A stretch of 64,000 bases of DNA from Bradyrhizobium hereditatis. GTDB lineage: Bacteria > Pseudomonadota > Alphaproteobacteria > Rhizobiales > Xanthobacteraceae. A program made the translations under genes and the position numbers. The stretch lies in NCBI RefSeq assembly GCF_020329435.1, contig NZ_JAGKJK010000011.1, forward strand, positions 1 through 64,000, read 5' to 3'. Positions 1 through 7,693 of this stretch are shown here, piece after piece (the stretch's first letter is position 1; every line of letters starts with the position of its first letter). The notes beneath the pieces were generated by a model that ran no database searches, had not been told where the DNA came from, and saw only the letters and a program-made list of their open reading frames with translations.

Positions 1-3
1 GTC

Positions 4-566
4 GGGCTCCCTCCCCCCTTGCGGGGGAGGGTTGGGGAGAGGGGTAAGCCGCGGGCGAGGGCGGGAGAAGGAGTCCGACGGCGCATCAACCAGACACGCG
101 CAAGGCGAGCGAAGCTCGCTCTCGAGGTTGGGGAGAGGGGCATGCCGCACGACGAGGTCAGCAAGATTCAGCGAGATCGCGCCAAGCGGCTAAGGCGCAC
201 GATGACCCGCGCGGAGACACTGCTGTGGCGTCATCTGAAGGCCGGTCGGCTCGGCGGCCTTGGCTTTCGCCGGCAAACTCCCATGGGCGACTACATCGCC
301 GATTTCGTCGCGCATTCCTGCAAACTCGTTGTTGAAGTCGATGGTGAAAGTCACGATTTCGAATCTCGTCTTCGCCACGATGCCAGACGCGATCCATGGT
401 TCGCGTCGCGCGGCTATCGCGTGCTCCGCTTCACCAATGATGACGTGATGAAGAATCTCGAGGGCGTCGTTCTTTCCATTCTCGAAGCAGCGGAGCAAGC
501 GGCACCCCTCTCCCTAACCCTCTCCCGCAAGGGGAGAGGGAACCCTAACGCCGGTGCGTCCCTGAC
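4..566. repeat. Inverted-repeat element A enclosing a DUF559 gene
   Basis: The ends of this 563-bp unit are inverted copies of each other: the stretch at about 10-43 (CCCTTGCGGGGGAGGGTTGG type) is matched in reverse complement by about 503-537. Both arms recur at a constant offset in element B: 4-96 matches 624-716 and 491-566 matches 760-835. The interior encodes the DUF559 protein. GC-rich arms of this type are frequent between genes in Bradyrhizobium-like genomes (recalled, not searched). Mobility is inferred only from the paired copies. Confidence 0.7.
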
Positions 567-597
567 TGATCTCAAAGGCGGCGAGGAGCAGCCGTGA
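142..597 (+). CDS. DUF559 domain-containing protein (endonuclease-like fold)
   Basis: A 151-residue protein of the DUF559 family, which is related to Vsr and restriction-endonuclease-like folds. Visible motifs are the basic N-terminus with RAETLLWRHLKAGRLGG, then GFRRQTPMGDYIADFV, the LVVEVDGESH strand with acidic residues, and RGYRVLRFTNDDVMKNLEGV near the end of the domain. ATG 142 is preferred because it starts the domain; the frame is open back to 19 but that part is translated repeat arm. The last roughly 35 residues are also translated repeat arm, so the domain is wholly contained in element A. Enzymatic activity is not established for this family. It interrupts the expected ureB-ureC spacing. 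Confidence 0.85.
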   Translation: MPHDEVSKIQRDRAKRLRRTMTRAETLLWRHLKAGRLGGLGFRRQTPMGDYIADFVAHSCKLVVEVDGESHDFESRLRHDARRDPWFASRGYRVLRFTNDDVMKNLEGVVLSILEAAEQAAPLSLTLSRKGRGNPNAGASLTDLKGGEEQP

Positions 598-623
598 CGC
601 ATTGTGAGGTGAGCACGCTGCTA

Positions 624-835
624 GGGCTCCCTCCCCCCTTGCGGGGGAGGGTTGGGGAGAGGGGTAAGCCGCGGGCGGCGATGGGAGAAGGAATCCGGCG
701 GTGCCTCGACGAGACAGCAGCACGCGTGGAGAGTCCTGTTCTTGCTGATCGTCACACAGCGGAGCAAGCGGCACCCCTCTCCCTAGCCCTCTCCCGCAAG
801 GGGGGAGGGAACCCTTCCGCCGGTGCGTCCCTGAC
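624..835. repeat. Element B: short derivative of element A without the DUF559 gene
   Basis: Both arms align with element A without gaps over 93 and 76 bp, but only about 43 bp separate them instead of about 394. It looks like an internal-deletion derivative, in the way a MITE relates to its parent, lying 57 bp after element A and 66 bp before ureC. Confidence 0.7.
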
Positions 836-901
836 ACGCTTCCCGCTGCGTCCGATTTCTATTTCCGCAAACAACGACCGATCCAAAGGCTGGAGCCTGA
901 C

Positions 902-2617
902 ATGTCCGTAAAAATCAAACGTTCCGTCTATGCCGACATGTTCGGGCCGACCACCGGCGACAAGGTGCGGCTCGCGGACACTGATCTCATCATCGAGGTG
1001 GAGAAGGATTTCACCACCTATGGCGAGGAGGTGAAGTTCGGCGGCGGCAAGGTGATCCGAGACGGCATGGGGCAGTCGCAGGCGACCAACAGGCAGGGCG
1101 CGGCCGATACCGTCATCACCAATGCGCTGATCGTCGATCACTGGGGCATCGTGAAGGCCGACGTCGCGATCAAGGAAGGCATGATCGCTGCCATCGGCAA
1201 GGCCGGCAATCCCGACATCCAGCCGGGTGTCACCATCGTGATCGGCCCCGGCACCGACGTGATCGCGGGCGAGGGAAAAATCCTCACTGCCGGCGGGTTC
1301 GACAGCCACATCCATTTCATCTGCCCGCAGCAGATCGAGCACGCGCTGATGTCTGGCGTCACCTCGATGCTGGGCGGCGGCACCGGTCCGTCGCACGGCA
1401 CATTTGCGACCACGTGCACGCCGGGGCCGTGGCACATGGCGCGGATGATTCAGTCGTTCGATGCCTTCCCGGTCAATCTCGGCATTTCCGGCAAGGGCAA
1501 TGCCGCGCGCCCGGCCGCGCTGGTCGAGATGATAAAGGGTGGCGCCTGCGCGCTGAAGCTGCACGAGGACTGGGGCACGACGCCGGCCGCGATCGACAAT
1601 TGCCTGAGCGTCGCCGACGATTACGACATCCAGGTGATGCTGCATTCGGACACGCTGAACGAATCCGGCTTCGTCGAGGACACCGTGAAGGCGTTCAAGG
1701 GCCGCACCATTCATGCCTTCCATACCGAGGGCGCCGGCGGCGGCCACGCACCTGACATCATCAAGATCGCGGGCCTGAAGAACGTGCTGCCGTCATCGAC
1801 CAATCCGACGCGCCCGTTCACGCGCAACACGATCGACGAGCATCTGGACATGCTGATGGTGTGCCACCATCTCGATCCGTCGATTGCGGAAGACCTTGCC
1901 TTCGCTGAGAGCCGCATCCGGAAAGAGACGATTGCCGCCGAAGACATCCTGCACGATCTCGGCGCGCTCTCGATGATGTCGTCAGACTCGCAGGCGATGG
2001 GCCGGTTAGGCGAAGTCATTATCCGTACCTGGCAGACCGCCGACAAGATGAAGAAGCAGCGCGGCGCGTTGCCCGAGGACAAGGGCAACGACAACGACAA
2101 TTTCCGCGTCAAGCGCTACATCGCCAAATACACCATCAACCCCGCAATCGCGCATGGCGTGTCGAAGCTGATCGGCTCGGTGGAGAAAGGCAAGCTCGCC
2201 GACCTCGTGCTGTGGTCGCCGGCGTTCTTCGGCGTCAAGCCTGACTGCATCATCAAGGGCGGCTCGATCGTGGCGGCTCCGATGGGCGATCCCAACGCGT
2301 CGATCCCGACGCCGCAGCCGGTGCACTACCAGCCGATGTTCGCAGCCTTCGGCAAGTCGCTGATCGCATCCTCGGTGGTGTTCACCTCGAAGGCCGCCAT
2401 CACGGGCGGGCTGGCGCGCAAGCTTGGTATCAGCAAGACGCTATACCCGGTGAAAAACACCCGCGGCGGCATCTCCAAAAAGAGCATGATCCATAACGGC
2501 GCCACCCCGAAGATCGAGGTCGATGCCGAGACCTATGAGGTGCGCGCAGACGGCGAGCTTCTGACATGCGCGCCGGCGGAGGTCCTGCCCATGGCGCAGC
2601 GGTATTTCATGTTCTAA
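902..2617 (+). CDS. ureC: Urease subunit alpha
   Basis: Catalytic subunit of urease, which hydrolyses urea to ammonia and carbamate in the cytoplasm. Its 571 residues match the family length. All nickel-site residues are present with a constant +2 offset from Klebsiella numbering: H136 and H138 (SHIHF), the carbamylated K219 (CALKLHEDWG), H248 (MLHSD), H274 (HAFHTE) and D362 (SSDSQAMG); the mobile-flap catalytic H322 is in MVCHHLD. The start MSVKIKRSVYADMFGPT is typical. ureD, ureA and ureB are not in the window and presumably lie upstream. Confidence is very high. Confidence 0.98.
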   Translation: MSVKIKRSVYADMFGPTTGDKVRLADTDLIIEVEKDFTTYGEEVKFGGGKVIRDGMGQSQATNRQGAADTVITNALIVDHWGIVKADVAIKEGMIAAIGKAGNPDIQPGVTIVIGPGTDVIAGEGKILTAGGFDSHIHFICPQQIEHALMSGVTSMLGGGTGPSHGTFATTCTPGPWHMARMIQSFDAFPVNLGISGKGNAARPAALVEMIKGGACALKLHEDWGTTPAAIDNCLSVADDYDIQVMLHSDTLNESGFVEDTVKAFKGRTIHAFHTEGAGGGHAPDIIKIAGLKNVLPSSTNPTRPFTRNTIDEHLDMLMVCHHLDPSIAEDLAFAESRIRKETIAAEDILHDLGALSMMSSDSQAMGRLGEVIIRTWQTADKMKKQRGALPEDKGNDNDNFRVKRYIAKYTINPAIAHGVSKLIGSVEKGKLADLVLWSPAFFGVKPDCIIKGGSIVAAPMGDPNASIPTPQPVHYQPMFAAFGKSLIASSVVFTSKAAITGGLARKLGISKTLYPVKNTRGGISKKSMIHNGATPKIEVDAETYEVRADGELLTCAPAEVLPMAQRYFMF

Positions 2618-2663
2618 AGCGCGATCAGCAAAAGTGGATTCCGGTTTTGCGTCCGATCGCGCT
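2617..2663. repeat. Palindromic intergenic repeat after ureC
   Basis: Perfect 10-bp inverted arms AAGCGCGATC (2617-2626) and GATCGCGCTT (2654-2663) flank a spacer with AAAAGTGGATTCCGG. Similar units are dispersed in rhizobial genomes (recalled). It could act as a hairpin at the ureC 3' end; there is no U-tract. Confidence 0.6.
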
Positions 2664-2722
2664 TCTGAGCTAAGGTCGCTCCCGGGCGATCAAAGCCAGA
2701 AGCAAAGTCCGGGAGGATCTAA

Positions 2723-3022
2723 GTGATTTACGTCGTTGCCACGCTGACCGTGAAACCCGAAACGCGCGCCGAGTTCATCGCGGCGGCGACCGCCTGCATC
2801 AAGGAAACCCGCAAAGAGCCCGGCAATATCGCCTATGACCTGCACGAAAGCGTCACCGACCCATCCAAGATGGTGTTCGTCGAGCAGTGGGAAAACATGG
2901 AAGCCCTGGGACCGCACCGCACGGCGGAGCATATGAAGGCATTCGGACGCGTCGCTGTGAAGTGCATGACGGCGCCGCCAAAGATCGAATACATCACGCC
3001 CGCAAAGGTCGAAACCCGCTAA
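2723..3022 (+). CDS. Antibiotic biosynthesis monooxygenase (ABM) domain protein, copy 1
   Basis: A 99-residue ABM-fold protein (ferredoxin-like alpha/beta barrel, usually a dimer). Visible features are the first strand MIYVVATLTVKPE, a helix EFIAAATACIKETRKEPGNIAYDL and the FVEQWENMEALGPHRTAEHMKAF segment typical of quinol-oxygenase-like members. The start is GTG 2723 with a good ribosome site GGGAGGA 6 bp upstream. It lies between ureC and ureE in the same direction, followed 28 bp later by a second copy. The substrate is unknown and a role in urease is not implied by the family. Confidence 0.9.
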   Translation: MIYVVATLTVKPETRAEFIAAATACIKETRKEPGNIAYDLHESVTDPSKMVFVEQWENMEALGPHRTAEHMKAFGRVAVKCMTAPPKIEYITPAKVETR

Positions 3023-3050
3023 CAAGAAAAGCCAACGGGAGAAAAAGTTC

Positions 3051-3350
3051 ATGATCTACGTTATCGCCACCACGCCGATGAAGCCGGAAAACAAGGACGA
3101 CTTCATCAGGGGGCACAAGGCCTGCATCGCTGAGACACTGAAGGAAAAGGGCTGCATCTCCTATGAAGGCCATGTCAGCGTGAACGATCCCAATCTCTAC
3201 GTGGTGGTGGAGCGCTGGGAGACCCGCGAGGATCTGAATGCGCATGGCCGTGCGCCGCACATGAAGGTATGGCGGGAATATTCCTCGCAGATGAAGACAG
3301 GCCCGACGGTGATCGAGATCATCAGCGACGGCAAGGTGGAGAAGTTCTGA
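3051..3350 (+). CDS. ABM domain protein, copy 2
   Basis: A 99-residue paralogue of the preceding gene with the same layout: MIYVIATTPMKPENKDDFI, a CIAETLKEKGCISYEGHVSV segment and VVERWETREDLNAHGRAPHMKVW. The two share spacing of the invariant blocks but are clearly divergent, so the duplication is old. ATG 3051 follows a GGGAGAAAAAG ribosome site. The stop is 4 bp before the ureE start, so it is in the urease transcript. It may be an ABM oxygenase or a non-catalytic dimeric ABM protein. Confidence 0.9.
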   Translation: MIYVIATTPMKPENKDDFIRGHKACIAETLKEKGCISYEGHVSVNDPNLYVVVERWETREDLNAHGRAPHMKVWREYSSQMKTGPTVIEIISDGKVEKF

Positions 3351-3354
3351 CCTA

Positions 3355-3954
3355 ATGATTCGCGCGACCAAAGTTTTGGGCCAGCATCGCTGGACGCAAT
3401 CAGCCGCCGATACCGTCGTGCTCGATTTCGACGACCGGCATCGGCGGCGGATGGCGATGACCGGCACGCGCGGGCTGGAATTCCTGCTCGATCTGGAGAA
3501 TGCCGTGGCGCTGCGCGGCGGCGACGCGCTGGTGCTCGAAGACGGAAGGCTGATCGAGGTGGTCGCGGCGGCCGAGCCCTTGATCGAGATCCGCGGCGCC
3601 GATCCGTTGCACCTGGTCCGCATCGCCTGGCATCTCGGCAACCGCCATCTGCCGACCCAGATCATGCCAAAGGGCCTGCGTATCCGCCGCGATCACGTCA
3701 TCGAGGCGATGGTGAAGGGGCTCGGCGCACGCATCATCGAGATCGAGGCGCCGTTCGATCCCGAAGGCGGCGCCTATGCGCAGGCTTCGCATGATCATGC
3801 CGCGCACCGTCACGATCATCATCACCATCAGGATCATCATCACCATCATGGTGATCACGATCATCACGGTGACCACGATCACCATCACCACGACGAGCAT
3901 TGCGACCACGATCATCACCACCACGACCACTCCCATGCTCATGACCACAGGTGA
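3355..3954 (+). CDS. ureE: Urease accessory protein UreE with histidine-rich tail
   Basis: Nickel metallochaperone that delivers Ni to the urease maturation complex. Residues 1-75 form the UreE N-terminal domain (DFDDRHRRRMAMTG, GDALVLEDGRLIEV) and 75-135 the metal-binding domain (LHLVRIAWHLGNRHLPTQI). Residues from about 141 to 199 are almost entirely His and Asp (HDHHHHQ, HHHHHGDHDHH, DHDHHHHDHSH), a large nickel-binding tail. Total length is 199. The start is 4 bp after the previous stop and the end overlaps ureF by 14 bp, so translation is probably coupled. The tail suggests nickel storage as well as delivery (inference). Confidence 0.96.
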   Translation: MIRATKVLGQHRWTQSAADTVVLDFDDRHRRRMAMTGTRGLEFLLDLENAVALRGGDALVLEDGRLIEVVAAAEPLIEIRGADPLHLVRIAWHLGNRHLPTQIMPKGLRIRRDHVIEAMVKGLGARIIEIEAPFDPEGGAYAQASHDHAAHRHDHHHHQDHHHHHGDHDHHGDHDHHHHDEHCDHDHHHHDHSHAHDHR

Positions 3955-4672
3955 GCCAGTCCCCGTCGACGGCCATGGCGAGATGACGGCGGAGCAATCC
4001 GCGGCGCTCTATCGAATGATGACCTGGCTGTCGCCGTCCTTTCCAGTCGGCGCGTTCTCCTATTCAAGCGGCATCGAATGGGCGGTGGAGGCGGGCGACA
4101 TCGCGGATGCCGCCTCGCTGCGCGATTGGCTGGGAGCGATGCTGAGCGATGGCGCCGGATTCTGCGACGCCGTGTTTCTGGCGCAGGCGCATCGCGCCGC
4201 GTCCGCGCAGGACAGCGCCGGACTGCGCGAGACCGCCGAACTCGCTTCCGCCTTCGTGCCCTCGCGCGAGCGTCAGCTTGAGACCGCGACACAGGGCCGC
4301 GCCTTTATCGACATCGCCCGTGCCGCCTGGTCCTGCGCCGGGCTCGACGATTTGGTTGCCGCGTGCGCCGGTGATACAGTCTATCCGGTCGCGGTCGGCA
4401 TCGTCAGCGCCGCCCATGGCGTTCCGCCGGCGCCGGCGCTGCATGCGTTCCTGCATGCGGTGGTCTCGAACTGGATTTCCGCCGCCGCTCGCCTCGTGCC
4501 GCTCGGACAAACCGACAGCCAGCGCATTCTCGCGGGCCTCGAAACTGACGTCGCCGCCACCGCGAAGCGCGCGCTCACGGCGTCACTCGATGATCTCGGC
4601 AGCGCCACCTTTCGCGCCGATCTCGCCAGTCTCCGCCACGAGACGCAGTATACGCGGCTGTTCAGGTCATGA
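3941..4672 (+). CDS. ureF: Urease accessory protein UreF
   Basis: UreF joins UreD and UreG in the GTP-dependent complex that activates apo-urease. The family signature WLSPSFPVGAFSYSSGIEWAVEAG is obvious (first 12 residues WLSPSFPVGAFS), followed by the all-helical body and the VGIVSAAHG and AAARLVPLGQTDSQR segments. With ATG 3941 (MTTGEPVP) the protein has 243 residues; ATG 3935 and ATG 3983 are alternatives. The start overlaps the ureE end by 14 bp. Confidence 0.96.
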   Translation: MTTGEPVPVDGHGEMTAEQSAALYRMMTWLSPSFPVGAFSYSSGIEWAVEAGDIADAASLRDWLGAMLSDGAGFCDAVFLAQAHRAASAQDSAGLRETAELASAFVPSRERQLETATQGRAFIDIARAAWSCAGLDDLVAACAGDTVYPVAVGIVSAAHGVPPAPALHAFLHAVVSNWISAAARLVPLGQTDSQRILAGLETDVAATAKRALTASLDDLGSATFRADLASLRHETQYTRLFRS

Positions 4673-4694
4673 CGATGCGATGCACTCTCCGCCC

Positions 4695-4816
4695 GTCGTC
4701 CCCGCGAACGCGGGGACCCATAACCACAAATGTTTGCGATTATGCCGGGCTGGGGCTGCAGTGCGTCGCAACAATCACGTTCAGTGGTTATGGGTCCCTG
4801 CGTCCGCAGGGACGAC
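4695..4816. repeat. Palindromic repeat between ureF and ureG
   Basis: The left arm begins GTCGTCCCCGCG and contains GACCCATAACCAC. The right arm reads GTGGTTATGGGTCCCTGCG and ends CAGGGACGAC, so the two arms pair over about 35 bp with a few mismatches. It occupies nearly the whole 165-bp ureF-ureG gap and resembles the dispersed palindromes of this genus. It could attenuate or stabilise the transcript ahead of ureG. Confidence 0.75.
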
Positions 4817-4837
4817 AACACGGAAAGAGCACCTCAC

Positions 4838-5470
4838 ATGTCTAAATCTCACGGCCCCCTCCGCATCGGCGTCGGCGGCCCCGTCGGCTCCGGCAAGACT
4901 GCGCTGATGGACTTGCTTTGCAAATCGATGCGCGACCGCTACGACATCGCCGCGATCACCAACGACATCTACACCAAATGGGATGCGGAATATCTGGTGC
5001 GTTCGGGCTCTCTGACGCCGGACCGCATCGCCGGCGTCGAGACCGGCGGCTGCCCGCACACCGCGATCCGCGAGGACGCCTCGATGAATCTCGCGGCAGT
5101 CGCCGACATGCGTGCGAAATTTCCCGATCTCGATCTGGTGCTGATCGAGTCCGGCGGCGACAATCTTGCCGCGACATTCTCGCCTGAGCTCGCCGATCTC
5201 ACGATCTACGTGATCGACGTCGCCGCCGGCGACAAGATCCCCTCCAAGGGCGGTCCCGGCATCACGCGCTCGGACCTGCTCGTGATCAACAAGATCGACC
5301 TCGCGCCTTACGTCGGCGCCTCACTGGAGAAGATGGAGACCGATGCGAAAAGGATGCGCGGTGCGCGGCCATTCGTGATGACGAACCTGAAGAAGAGCGA
5401 GGGGCTCGATCGCATCATCGGCTTCATCGAGGCCAAGGGCGGTCTGCGTCCCGCGGCAAAGGCCAAGTAG
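4838..5470 (+). CDS. ureG: Urease accessory protein UreG (GTPase)
   Basis: SIMIBI-class GTPase that powers nickel insertion. The P-loop GVGGPVGSGKTAL is at residues 10-22. The switch and metal regions CPHTAIREDAS (CPH motif) and ESGGDNLAATFS are present, as is the guanine-specificity NKIDLAP. Start ATG 4838 gives 210 residues (MSKSHGPLRIG); the frame is open further upstream but only through the palindromic repeat. It is the last urease gene seen; 283 bp of non-coding DNA follow. Confidence 0.97.
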   Translation: MSKSHGPLRIGVGGPVGSGKTALMDLLCKSMRDRYDIAAITNDIYTKWDAEYLVRSGSLTPDRIAGVETGGCPHTAIREDASMNLAAVADMRAKFPDLDLVLIESGGDNLAATFSPELADLTIYVIDVAAGDKIPSKGGPGITRSDLLVINKIDLAPYVGASLEKMETDAKRMRGARPFVMTNLKKSEGLDRIIGFIEAKGGLRPAAKAK

Positions 5471-5753
5471 GTCAGTTAAGTTAGATGAACGGCCCCGCCG
5501 GGCAGGGCGGCTAAGGGGCAGGCCAGCGGCCAGGTGAGCACCACGTTAAGATTAATATCCGGTCCCGCCGCCGCGCTTGCGGAATTGTCTGTTCTCGCCG
5601 GAACTAAATCGGCGCTGTCTGCTTATCACCTTCTGGCCCGCCAAATCAGCGTTAACGGTGGCCTTATCATTGTTGCCTGCTGCCAACCTCTCAGTTGCGT
5701 GCTGATGATCGCTCCGTCATATTCGCCGCGGTTGGCCGTCGCTTCATTGCCAC

Positions 5754-7484
5754 GTGTCTCTGCTCCGGCAGACCCAAAGATGCTTCCAATACGTCTTCGC
5801 CAATACGTCATTCCTGAGTAAGCGAGTGGTTCGGCTGGGCTTCATTATTGGCTTCATCGCGCTGATCGGAGTTCTGCTCTCCGGTCTCGCAGCCTATCGC
5901 GTCCACGATCAGGAACTGGCGCTTGACGGGATCGCGCTCGCTCGCGCCATCGACGTTCATGCCAGCCTGGTGCAGGACCGGCTCACCGAACGCGAATTGC
6001 TCGCGCGCGTTGCATCAGGGTTGTTTCGCTCACCCTCGGTAGTGAGAGCGAACATGCTGCAGCCGTTGCGCTCGGCCATCTACGCCTTCAAGACCGATTT
6101 CGTGATCGCGTCTTGGATCGCGCGACTGAGGCCCGCCGATCTGGCCGCGGCACAGGCGGAGCTGAAGAGCGCCGGCTTCACCAATCCGGTAATCCGCGAT
6201 TTCAACGACAAGCCCATCGACATCAAGACCGTCGACAAGCCACTCGACGTGCTGATGGACCAGGAACCGCGCAGCGCGGACACGCTGGGCTTTCCAGGCC
6301 GCGCCTATGATCGCCATTCGGTGATCGGGCCGATGCTGGCGCAGGCGGCAGCGGCCGGCAAGCCGGTGGCTTCGGATCCCATCCCGCTGTTGCGGCAGAG
6401 CGGGCCGATCGGCATCGTGCTGGCGTCGGCCATTCTGAAGGAAGGCAACACCGAGCCGGTCGGCTTCGTCACCTTTTCCTACGAGCTGGCGCCGTTGATG
6501 CTGACCAATGACGACCGCTCGCTGTTTTCGGTGGTGCTGAAGGATCCCGATGACGCAAGCGACGAATATGTCGCCAACGATCAGGGCGTCGTCAGTTTGC
6601 GCCCGGTGAAGCAGGGCGATCCGCTGCCCTCGGTGGTGCGGACGGTGACGTTCGGTGGCCGCGACTGGTCGCTCGCATACTATGCCAAGAACAACGCCGC
6701 CCAGCGCGCGCAGCAGACGGCGATCGTCGTCGCGGCCATCGGCCTCGCGCTCACCGGCATCATCTGCGGCCTGTTCGGCTATGTCGCCTACAACAATTTG
6801 CGCCTCAGCCGCGAGATCCAGGTCCGCATCGGTTTCGAGCGGCGATTGACCGCGGTCATCGACGAGCTGAATCACCGGGTCAAAAATATCCTGGCGGTGA
6901 TCCAGTCGATCGTGACACGCACGCTGCGCCATGGCTCCGACATGGACGTATCGCGTGAGCTTTTGATCGGCCGCATCCACGCGATGTCGAACGTTGTGAC
7001 GCTGCTCAGCGAAAGCCAGTGGCAGGGTGTGAAGCTCCGGGGCCTGTTCGAGTCACGCGCCATCCCGCATGCCGACCGCATCGTGGTGAACGGTCCTGAC
7101 ATTGCGGTCAGCGCGCGCGCCGCGCAGTCGCTGTCGCTGCTGTTCTTCGAGCTGGCCTCGCATTCCGACGAGGGCCTGTCGCTGGTCGGCAAGCATCCGC
7201 ACATCGTCGCAAACTGGGAAGTCACCGGCGAGGAGCCGGATACGATCTTTCATTTCCGTTGGGAAGAGTTCAACACCAGCGCGGCGACGCGGCGAGAGGA
7301 CAGTGATTTCGGCCTCATCCTGCTCGACCGCGTTGCGCCGGAAGCGCTCGGCGGCACCGCGAAGCGCTACTTCACCGACGTCAGCTACGTCTACGAACTC
7401 ACCGCGCCGATGGTCACTGTCGTCGACATGACCGAGCGCGACCGCACCGGAGAGATTTCCGCGCCGGTGCGGCCGGTCAGGTAG
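5754..7484 (+). CDS. CHASE-type membrane sensor with HWE/HisKA_2 kinase domain, degenerate ATP site (PhyK/PhyP-like candidate)
   Basis: A 576-residue protein with TM1 at about 27-48 (LGFIIGFIALIGVLLSGLAA), an extracytoplasmic CHASE-like region to about 320, and TM2 at about 325-345. A histidine-kinase dimerisation helix follows with the phospho-acceptor motif ELNHRVKNILAVIQSI. The ATPase part departs from the family: where HWE kinases have ELATNAxKYGAL, this reads FFELASHSDEGLSL, so the Mg-coordinating Asn is replaced by His, and glycine boxes are poor. GTG 5754 is used; GTG 5826 is an alternative. It is convergent with ecfG-nepR. Alphaproteobacterial stress loci often encode a PhyK or PhyP protein next to phyR, and PhyP-type proteins act mainly as phosphatases, which would fit (inference). 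Confidence 0.8.
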   Translation: MSLLRQTQRCFQYVFANTSFLSKRVVRLGFIIGFIALIGVLLSGLAAYRVHDQELALDGIALARAIDVHASLVQDRLTERELLARVASGLFRSPSVVRANMLQPLRSAIYAFKTDFVIASWIARLRPADLAAAQAELKSAGFTNPVIRDFNDKPIDIKTVDKPLDVLMDQEPRSADTLGFPGRAYDRHSVIGPMLAQAAAAGKPVASDPIPLLRQSGPIGIVLASAILKEGNTEPVGFVTFSYELAPLMLTNDDRSLFSVVLKDPDDASDEYVANDQGVVSLRPVKQGDPLPSVVRTVTFGGRDWSLAYYAKNNAAQRAQQTAIVVAAIGLALTGIICGLFGYVAYNNLRLSREIQVRIGFERRLTAVIDELNHRVKNILAVIQSIVTRTLRHGSDMDVSRELLIGRIHAMSNVVTLLSESQWQGVKLRGLFESRAIPHADRIVVNGPDIAVSARAAQSLSLLFFELASHSDEGLSLVGKHPHIVANWEVTGEEPDTIFHFRWEEFNTSAATRREDSDFGLILLDRVAPEALGGTAKRYFTDVSYVYELTAPMVTVVDMTERDRTGEISAPVRPVR

Positions 7485-7526
7485 CGATCTTTGAATCGGA
7501 GGATAGGCGCAGCGCAGCGTCGGCAC

Positions 7527-7564
7527 ATTTCAAGCACACGTATGAATTTCAAGCACACGTATGA
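7527..7564. repeat. Perfect 19-bp tandem duplication
   Basis: Two identical copies of ATTTCAAGCACACGTATGA lie head to tail in the short intergenic stretch after the sensor gene. Confidence 0.9.
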
Positions 7565-7647
7565 ATCGTGTTGTATGGCGTTGCCTTCGACGGCCTGAAT
7601 TGAGTTTGGCGACGGACTGAGAACGACTGCGACGATCTACTGACAAC

Positions 7648-7671
7648 AAGGGCGGCCGCTGTGCCGCCCTT
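7648..7671. terminator. Bidirectional intrinsic terminator between sensor gene and ecfG
   Basis: Stem AAGGGCGGC / GCCGCCCTT with a 6-nt loop, followed by a T-rich tract (TTTCGTTTCATTT) on the plus strand. It lies between two convergent genes and can serve both. Confidence 0.75.
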
Positions 7672-7693
7672 TCGTTTCATTTCGATGTCGTCA

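Noticed and set aside
752..1747. 331-residue minus-strand open frame over ureC
   Set aside because: Shadow of ureC, whose nickel-site residues are intact.
3800..3954. Short CATCAC-type DNA repeats, considered as a tandem repeat or CRISPR-like array
   Set aside because: They are codons of the UreE histidine tail; no spacers and no constant repeat length.
5598..5622. GGAAC box upstream of the sensor gene as an EcfG promoter
   Set aside because: No CGTT or single-mismatch variant occurs at 16-18 bp spacing.
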